A stretch of 64,000 nucleotides of DNA, taken from the NCBI GenBank assembly GCA_033675265.1, contig JAUJYZ010000813.1, positions 248,001 through 312,000 of the forward strand, given 5' to 3'. Position 1 is the first letter of the stretch. Each line of letters begins with the position of its first letter. The notes under the pieces were generated by a model. That model saw only the letters and a program-made list of their open reading frames with translations, was not told where the DNA came from and ran no database searches. Made by a program: the position numbers and the translations under genes. The DNA comes from Actinostola sp. cb2023. Its lineage: Eukaryota; Cnidaria; Anthozoa; Actiniaria; Actinostolidae. Positions 52,100 to 61,500 of the stretch are shown here, in pieces.

Positions 52100-52198
52100 C
52101 TGAGGCGGCAAATTCATCACAAATTCTTCATCAAGATTTTTCAGATCGTGTACATTCACCACAGCTAATGTTCCTACGTCAATGTGACGGATGGTTAC
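52100..52198 (-). CDS. Tudor domain exon 3
   Basis: Encodes VTIRHIDVGTLAVVNV, then LKNLDEEF and LPPQ. It matches V.F.DYGN...V....L..L...F..LP.Q, but the Tyr and Asn of DYGN are Val and Thr, which should weaken dimethyl-arginine binding. Acceptor CCTAG|GTA, donor CAG|GTACCA, phase 0. The following staphylococcal-nuclease-like strands were not found. Confidence 0.78.
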
Positions 52199-52430
52199 CT
52201 AGGCAACAGCAAATCAAATTTAATATACAATACCACCGAAGAAGTTGACAAATGGTAAATTGCGTGATGCCGCATACATATACAGTGTGACATTTCACAG
52301 GTCTATATTTTACTTCCCACTAGTAATGCAAGCGAGCACAACAGGCATTATTTCACTATGGAAACATAATAATATAATAATAATACTAATAGTAATAAGA
52401 ATAATAGTAATAATAATAATAATAATAATA

Positions 52431-52471
<41 letters not shown>

Positions 52472-52483
52472 GTAATAAGGATA

Positions 52484-52527
<44 letters not shown>

Positions 52528-55500
52528 TGCTGTAAGCCACCAGGAGAGCAGTAACACTAATCTTGGGGTTCCTGTGTATGATATACCATTATAAAATAAC
52601 TATGATATAACGCACGCTCTGATTGGCCAAAGGATGCATATTCCGCGTGCTTTATGAAAGCACAGTGCACGCGCGCGCAGATATTCAAACATTTTTGCAA
52701 CAAACAAAATTGAAAAAATTGTTTTAAAATCATACTTGTATTTTATAAAAGAAATAGAAAACTCGGCAGCTGTGCTCTATCGATTTATAGAAGCACTTGG
52801 GAATTGAAAGAAGACTCGAGAAGTGCGACTGAGAAGCACACAGCCACGTGCTTCTCCTAGCACTTCTCTCGTCTTCTTACAATCCCCGCGTGCTTCTATA
52901 ACTCGATAGAGCACGCTGCCTCGTTTTCTATTTCTTCAGTTGAAATCTCGATTTCTGTCCGTTCTGCAATACTACGATGTGGTTCTACTACGATGTAACA
53001 CGATGTGGTTCTATCACTTACTTTGTTGTCACGATGTATTTTAGTCACTAGTACCCTATTGTAATAACGGTGGTTCTTTATGCAACAATATTTCAATAAA
53101 TGAACATGTGCCAGGTTCTCTTTGTTTTTTGCCCATCCACTGAAAATAAACAATCATAGAAATAGTTAAAAAGATACAGCAACTAATGCAACTAGTACAT
53201 AGCAGTACATGGTAGTACATAGCAGTACATGGTAGTACATAACAGTACATGGTAGTACATAGCAGTACATGGTAGTACATAGCAGTACATGGTAGTACAT
53301 AGCAGTACATGGTAGTACATGGTAGTAGTACATGGTAGTACATAGCAGTACATGGTAGTACATAGCAGACAGTAAAAATGTCAGTAAAATAGTACTTTAT
53401 TCGAAATACATTTGACACTAGGTATTTTGAAATGGTAGATGCTGAGGTTAGCCCTATAATGTAGGATCCACCAGTACGCCAGGCCACACACGCCGGGAAC
53501 TTCGTGCCCTACTCTTAGTCGAACAGTGGTGTGGGTTCTTTTACGTCCCTCCGGTGCAATGTAATGGAGTGTGGAGAGACGGGACCGCCATTTTACGTGG
53601 TCACCCGAGCCACGCAAAGGTCTAACCATTTGTAGATGTAATTACAAAGGCAGCACCTTCTCCTTAATTATTTTAAGACCCTGAGTAATGGTGCGGCCGG
53701 GGCTCGAACCACGGACCTCCCGCACAAGAGGTGAGCACAATGCAAGCCGATTTCAATGTATATCTGTGACTGACTTCAAAAGAAAGAAAACCGCCTGGAA
53801 ATGTAAAACTTCTAACGATATAATCTATTGACCTTGTAATTATAATGATTATAACGATTCTGGGGGTAGTCCATAGGGTGGTCCATGGGGTGGTCCATGG
53901 GGTGGTCCATAGGGTGGTCCATGGGGTGGTCCATGGGGTGGTCCATGGGGTGGTCCATGGGGTGGTCCATGGGGTGGTCCATGGGGTGGTCCATGGACCG
54001 GGGATCATCGTTTTGTCTTCTCCCTACCACAGGAAGCCCAACGTTTACAAAATAACGGTCCAAAACATCGTTGGACAAAAACAGAGGTTGGTAAGCCTGT
54101 GGGCTAGAGATTGCCCGGAGTTCCAGCTGATCATCCCACACGCCGAGTAAACGCTCAATGAGCGTCTAGTATATTTTAAAAAAACAACATTTTTCACAGC
54201 CGCCATCTTGAAAACGTTGTGATAGCCCAAAGTGCGCTAGTGCGCACTGCAAAAAAATGGAATTTAATACCTTAAGTTCTTTATAAAATTAATATAAGCT
54301 TCCTCTTCTTGGTCGTTTCTAATGATTCTTGCCCAGAAAATTCCTTCTTCATTGGGCTCTGACTTCACACGTACTTTGTACCGACATCCTAATAAGAAAA
54401 CATTACCGTAATTGGTTAGATGTTAGCTACAATAGTAGTCTTAGCGGTAACAATAGTAGTCTTAGCGGTAACAATGGTAGTCTTAGCGGTAACAATAGTA
54501 GTCTTAGCGGTAACAATAGTAGTCTTGGCGGTAACAATGGTAGTCTTAGCGGTAACAATGGTAGTCTTAGCGGTAACAATGGTAGTCTTAGCGGTAACAA
54601 TGGTAGTCTTAGCGGTAACAATGGTAGTCTTAGCGGTAACAATGGTAGTCTTAGCGGTAACAATGGTAGTCTTAGCGGTAACAATGGTAGTCTTAGCGGT
54701 AACAAATGGTAGTCTTAGCGGTAACAATGGTAGTCTTAGCGGTAACAAATAGCGGTAACAATAGTAGTCTTAGCGGTAACAATGGTAGTCTTAGCGGTAA
54801 CAATGGTAGTCTTAGCGGTAACAATGGTAGTCTTAGCGGTAACAATGGTAGTCTTAGCGGTAACAATGGTAGTCTTAGCGGTAACAATGGTAGTCTTAGC
54901 GGTAACAATGGTAGTCTTAGCGGTAACAATGGTAGTCTTCGGTAACAATGGTAGTCTTAGGTAACAATGGTAGTCTTAGCGGTAACAATGGTAGTCTTAG
55001 CGGTAACAATGGTAGTCTTAGCGGTAACAATGGTAGTCTTAGCGGTAACAATAGTAGTCTTAGCGGTAACAAGGTAGTCTTAACGGTAACAATAGTAGTC
55101 TTAGCGGTAATATGGTAGTCTTAACAATAGTAGTCTTAACAATGGTAGTCTTACGGTAACAATAGTAGTCTTAAGGTATATCAACAATAGTAGTCTTAAG
55201 TATAACAATAGTAGTATCAACGGTAACAATAGTAGTCTTAAGGTATATCAACGGTATATCAACGGTAACAATAGTAGGCTAAGGTATATCAACGGTAACA
55301 ATAGTAGTCTTAAGGTATATCAACGGTAACAATAGTAGGCTTAAGGTATATCAACGGTAACAATAGTAGTCTAAGGTATATCAACGGTAACAATAGTAGT
55401 CTAAGGTATATCAACGGTAACAATAGTAGTCTTAGTATCTTAAGGTAGGCTTAAGGTATACCAACGGTAACAATAGTAATCTAAGGTATATCAACAGTAA

Positions 55501-58500
55501 CAATAGTAGTCTAAGGTCTAAGGTATATCAACGGTAACAATAGTAATCTAGTATCAACTAAGGTAGTATCTAAGGTATATCAACGGTAACAATAGTAGTC
55601 TAAAGGTAACAATATAGTCTTAAGGTATATCAACGGCAAAGTTACCGGGGTTTGTCTGTATTTATACTGACCTGGTTGGACTGGAAGGAATGCGTCGACC
55701 TCGTCAAAATCAGGGTCAAGGCTAGTGCCTTCAATTGTTTCATCAGATTGACTCTTGACGGTTCCGTCAATGCTGCTGCACGACACCCTGACGTCAGTGT
55801 CCACTGAAGAACTCTCTTTGATCAGTTCAACTTCATTGTCGATGTCTTCTTCAACCACCTCGTTTATCACTTTGTCATCTAGTGCCATTTCCTTAGAATC
55901 CAGATCGCCAGCGATAACAGATATTGGCGTGTGAGGCGGACTTACAACGTAGAATTCGTCTTGAACTTCAGAATCTACATTCTGTTCAGGAATTTCGCTG
56001 TCTGTCAGACTGGTGGAAGTATCGATGTTAAGAAGTGTTTGACCAAAAGGCATGTAGGAAGGAAATTGCTCGTCGTCCACTGAAGTGAGTGGTGGATTAG
56101 TTTCCTGGCAAACATTTAATTGGCTGGCTGCAGCTTGAGCAACAAGAATATCTTCACCTTCAGCCTTAATCTCGTCTTCATACTCAAATGACAGGTTTGC
56201 TATCTCTTGGGGATCAACTTGGGGATCAACTTGGGGATCAACTTGGGGATCAACTTGGGGATCAACTTGGGGATCAACTTGGGGATCAACTTGGGGATCA
56301 ACTTGGGGATCAACTTGGGGATCAACTTGGGGATCAACTTGGGGATCAACTTGCTCACTGGTTGAAGTTTGTTGCTCAGCATGGGATCCTTCTTTGACAT
56401 CCTCTGTGTCATCGACAAACGAATCAATTGTCTTGCAGTCCATCTGAGTTGACTCGGAACTCGATTGAGTTGCATCATTTGTAGATGTTTGTTCACACAC
56501 ATGTGTTATTGTGGTGGTTTCGTCCATGGATTCTTGAGACTCCAGTTGTGACGTAACTTCCATGTCCTGCAAGTCTTCAGTCTTGTTTGGTTCATGAGCG
56601 TTTGCTGCTGTCTGTTCAACAGGTTCCTCCATTTCATCAACTCCGTTACTAGTGTCCTCTGTGTTTTCGTCCTCCACAAGAGTTTCTGTATCGTCTGTAT
56701 TCTCATTAGGCTTGTCTATCTCGTCATGGCTGTCTTGACTGGCAGAAGGACTAGATAAGTTGGAATAGATCTCAGCAACTCTGGCTGGAAGGGCTTCAAG
56801 CTTAGGAAAACAAAATTCGGTTAAGTGACAAATTATGAAACGACCCTAATAGATAAGTAAATTAGTAAGTAATTTAGTAAATAAATTAGTAAGTAAATTA
56901 GTAAGTAATTTAGTAAGTAATTTAGTAATTAAATCAGTAATTAAATTAGTAATTAAATTAGTAAATAAATTAGTAAATAAATTAGTAAGTAATTTAATAA
57001 GTAAATTAGTAAGTAAATTAGTAAATAAATTAGTAAGTAAATTAGTAAGTAATTTAGTAAGTAAATTAGTAAGTAAATTAGTAAGTAAATTAGTAAGTAA
57101 ATTAGTAAGTAAGTAAGTAATTAAATTAGTAAGTAAATTAGTAAGTAAATTAGTAAGTAAATTAGTAAGTAATTTAGTAAGTAATTTAGTAAGTAAATTA
57201 GTAAGTAATTTAGTAAGTAAATTAGTAAGTAAATAAGTAGTAATTAAATTAGTAAGTAAATTAGTAAGTAATTTAGTAAGTAATTTAGTAAGTAAATTAG
57301 TAAGTAATTTAGTAGTAAGTAAATTAGTAATAATAAGTAATTAAATTAGTAAATTAAATTAGTAAGTAAATTAGTAAGTAAATTAGTAAGTAATTTAATA
57401 AGTAAATTAGTAAGTAAATTAGTAAGTAAATTAGTAAGTAAATTAGTAAGTAAATTAGTAAGTAAATTAGTAAGTAAATTAGTAAGTAATTAGTTAGTAA
57501 GTAAAGTAGTAATTAGTAAGTAAATAAGTAATTAAATTAGTAATTAAATTAGTAATTAAATTAGTAAGTAAATTAGTAAGTAATTTAGTAAGTAAATTAG
57601 TAAGTAATTTAGTAAGTAAATTAAGTAAGTAAATAAGTAATTAAATTAGTAGTAAATTAGTAAGTAAATTAGTAGTAAGTAAATTAGTAAGTAATTTAGT
57701 AAGTAATTTAGTAAGTAAATTAGTAAGTAATTTAGTAATTAAATTAGTAAGTTAATAAGTAATTAAATTAGTAATTAAATTAGTAAGTAAATTAGTAAGT
57801 AAATTAGTAAGTAATTTAATAAGTAAATTAGTAAGTAAATTAGTAAATAAATTAGTAAGTAAATTAGTAAGTATTTAGTAAGTAAGTTAGTAAATTAAGT
57901 AAGTAAATAAGTAATAAATTAGTAGTAAATTAAATTAGTAAGTAAATTAGTAAGTAATTTAGTAAGTAATTTAGTAAGTAAATTAGTAAGTAAATTAGTA
58001 AGTAATTTAGTAAGTAATTAGTAAGTAAATTAGTAAATAAATGAGTAAGTAAATGAGAAAGTAATTTAGTAAGTAATTTAGTAAGTAAATTAGTAAGTAA
58101 ATTAGTAAGTAAATGAGTAAGTAAATGAGTGAATAAATGAGTAAGTAAATTAGTATGTAAATTAGTAAGTAAATTAGTAAGTAAATTAGTAAGTAAATTA
58201 GTAAGTAAATTAGTAAGTAAATTAGTAAGTAAATTAGTAAATAAATGATTTTAAGTAAATTAGTAATTAATTTAATAAGTAAATTAGTAAGTAAATTAGT
58301 ATGTAAATTAGGAAGTAATTTAATAAGTAAATTAGGAAGTAAATTAGGAAGTAAATTAGTAAAATAAATTAGTAAGTAAATTAGTAAGTAATTTAATAAG
58401 TAAATTAGTAAGTAAATTAGTAAATAAATTAGTAAGTAAATTAGTAAGTAATTTAGTAAATAAATTAGTAAATAAATTAGTAAGTAAATTAGTAAGTAAT

Positions 58501-61500
58501 TTAATAAGTAAATTAATAAGTAAATTAGTAAGTAAATTAGTAAATAAATTAGTAAGTAAATTAGTAAGTAAATTAATAAGTAAATTAGTAAGTAAATTAG
58601 TAAATAAATTAGTAAGTAAATTAGTAAGTAATTTAGTAAATAAATTAGTAAATAAATTAGTAAGTAAATTAGTAAGTAATTTAATAAGTAAATTAATAAG
58701 TAAATTAGTAAGTAAATTAGTAAATAAATTAGTAAGTAAATTAGTAAGTAAGTTAGTAAGTAAATTAGTAATTAAATTAGTAATTAAATGAGTAATTAAA
58801 TGAGTAATTAAATGAGTAATTAAATGAGTAATTAAATGAGTAAGTAAATGAGTAAGTAAATTAGTAAGTAAATTAGTAAGTAAATTAGTAAGTAATTTAG
58901 TAAGTAAATTAGTAAGTAAATTAGTAAGTAATTTAGTAAGTGAATTAGTAAGTAATTTAGTAAGTAAATTAGTAAGTAAATTAGTAAATAAATGAGTAAG
59001 TAAATGAGAAAGTAATTTAGTAAGTAATTTAGTAAGTAAATTAGTAAGTAAATGAGTAAGTAAATGAGTAAGTAAATAAATGAGTAAGTAAATTAGTATG
59101 TAAATTAGTAAGTAATTTAGTAAGTAAATTAGTAAGTAAATTAGTAAGTAAATTAGTAAGTAAATTAGTAAATAAATGTAAGTAAATTAGTAATTAATTT
59201 AATAAGTAAATTAGTAAGTAAATTAGTAAGTAAATTAGTATGTAAATTAGGAAGTAATTTAATATGTAAATTAGTAAGTAAATTAGTAAAATTAGTAAGT
59301 AAATTAGTAAATAAATTAGTAAGTAAATTAGTAAGTAATTTAATAAGTAAATTAGTAAGTAAATTAGTAAATAAATTAGTAAGTAAATTAGTAAGTAAAT
59401 TAGTAAGTAAATTAGTAATAAATTAGTAAGTAAATTAGTAAGTAATTAATAAGTAATTTAGTAAGTAAATTAGTAAGTAAATTAGTAAATAAATTAGTAA
59501 GTAAGTAATTAAATAAGTAATTTAATAAGTAAATTAGTAAGTAAATTAGGAAATAAACTAGTAAATAAACTAGTAAATAAACTAGTAAATAAATTGGTTA
59601 ATAAATTGGTAAATAACTTAGTAAATAAATTAGTAAGTAAATTAGTAAATAAATTAGTAAATTAGTAAATAAATAGTAAATAAATTAGTAAATAAATTAG
59701 TAAATAAATTGGTAAATAAATTGGTAAATAAATTAGTAAATAAATTAGTAAATAAATAAATTAGTAAATAAAGTAGTAAATAAAGTAGTAAATAAAGTAG
59801 TAAATAAATTGGTTAATAAATTAGTAAGTAAATTAGTAAATAAATTGGTAAATAAATTAGTAAATAAATCAGTAAATAAATTAGTAAATAAATCAGTAAA
59901 TAAATTAGTAAATAAATTGGTGAATAAATTAGTGAATAAATTGGTGAATAAATTGGTAAATAAATTATTAAATACATTAGTAAATAAATTGGCGAATAAA
60001 TTAGTAAATAAATTGGTATATAAATTAGTAAATAAATTGGTAAATAAATTAGTAATTAAATTGGCGAATAAATTAGTAAATAAATTGGTGAATAAATTGG
60101 TATATAAATTAGTAAATAAATTGGTAAATAAATTAGTAAATAAATTAGTAAATAAATTAGTAAATAAATTAGTAAATAAATAAAATAAATTTTCTTCAGA
60201 AGTTTGGTATTTTTCAAAGAAATCTTCCATAACGTTTTGCTTAAATGTTTTCATGTCTATTATTGAAAGGAAATCATATGGTTTTTCTCCTGCAATTTGG
60301 AATACAATCGAAGAAGTGGGTTTTCAAAGAGTTCAAAATTGCACAAGCCCGTACGAAACCATATGATTTCCTATGCAAACTAAATGATGCAAACTTTTCT
60401 GTCAGCTAATATTTCAAAAAGTTCTATTTTGAAAACAAATTTTTCAAATAAAAAGAACAACATAATTTGTGATTTTACTACTCTATAGACCTTTTCACGG
60501 ATAGACTGGAAGTAGCCAAATGCAATGCATTCTGGACTAGATTCGGTACAAACACAACAATCTGGGCGCCATATTGGATCGAAGAACTCTGGAAGAACAT
60601 AAACAAACTCACTTCATCATGCCTCGGTGTACCGTGATGGGCTGCAATAATGATGCGAGATATCGCGAAAGGTTTGTTTTATTGTTTTTTCTTCATTTCT
60701 TTGTGTATAACGGCAATTTGAATAGCATCAAATGAAAATTATACGTGGTACACTGTATAATGTACGTACTAGAGATTACTCTATTTTATTAATCTTAGAT
60801 GGGTCATTATGCCACATGTCAAGGAGTATCTCGTGTCATTTTTGCAACCCATATGGCGCTTGGATTGTTGTGTTTGTACCGAATCTAGACCAGAATGCAC
60901 TGCACTCAGCTACTTCCAGTCTATCCATGAAAACGCCAATGGTGACGATAAATAAGGTGCTGATGAAGAAAACGATGGTAATGATGATGGTTGATGATGA
61001 CGATGGTTGATGGTAAGGGTTGTAGTAATGACAATGATGATAAAGATCACATACATCTGGTTCCCAATCCTCATTTGATTTTGAAGCATCTACTTTTCTT
61101 CTCCAAGACAGCTGCTCTTCGTCTTCTTGACTAGACATCAGGTCTCTAGGTACATTGTCCTTCCTGTACAGCCGACAGGCATAGTCAAGTACACTGTACT
61201 GTAGCTTCAACCTTCCGTATCGATGACAAATCTCCTGGCCCTTCTCGAAACGTACTTCTCTCCCAAGAATAGTATCCTTTAGGAATGTCTGGAGATAACT
61301 GTCATTTTCCAGAAGGTGAAACCTGAATTGATCAACACTAACTAATTCAACATGGAACTCTGCACAGCAATTATGGCCCCACATCAAGCCAGGGCTGATG
61401 ATTGTACAATGAGGACTTGGTCGGTTCATTTCTGAGACAACGCGTACCAGACCAACAACATACTTCATTGCAATAAATATCAAGAACACTGCCTGTTGTT

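Noticed and set aside
53166..53487. ORFs rich in YYHVLLCTT
   Set aside because: Translation of the 20-bp AGTACATGGT repeat.
53690..53745. Possible tRNA gene
   Set aside because: Has a B box (GGTTCGAGCC) but no intact A box or cloverleaf, and continues into a SINE body.
53673..54150. ORFs of TPWT / MDHP / GVVH repeats
   Set aside because: Translation of the 12-bp GGTGGTCCATGG repeat in all frames.
54416..54964. Overlapping ORFs of SLSGNNG, VVLAVTM and TAKTTIV repeats
   Set aside because: The 21-bp array keeps all frames open on both strands. It lies in an intron by splice analysis.
60192..60239. Possible exon QNVMEDFFEKYQTSEE between the YTH and linker exons
   Set aside because: It has an acceptor-like TTTAAG and suitable phase 0, but no GT donor before the AGTAAATA array begins, so it cannot be joined. 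Kept out of the gene model.
59745..60254. Long ORF of LFTN repeats
   Set aside because: A direct translation of the AGTAAATAAATT satellite. Periodicity of 12 bp keeps several frames open; no independent coding evidence.
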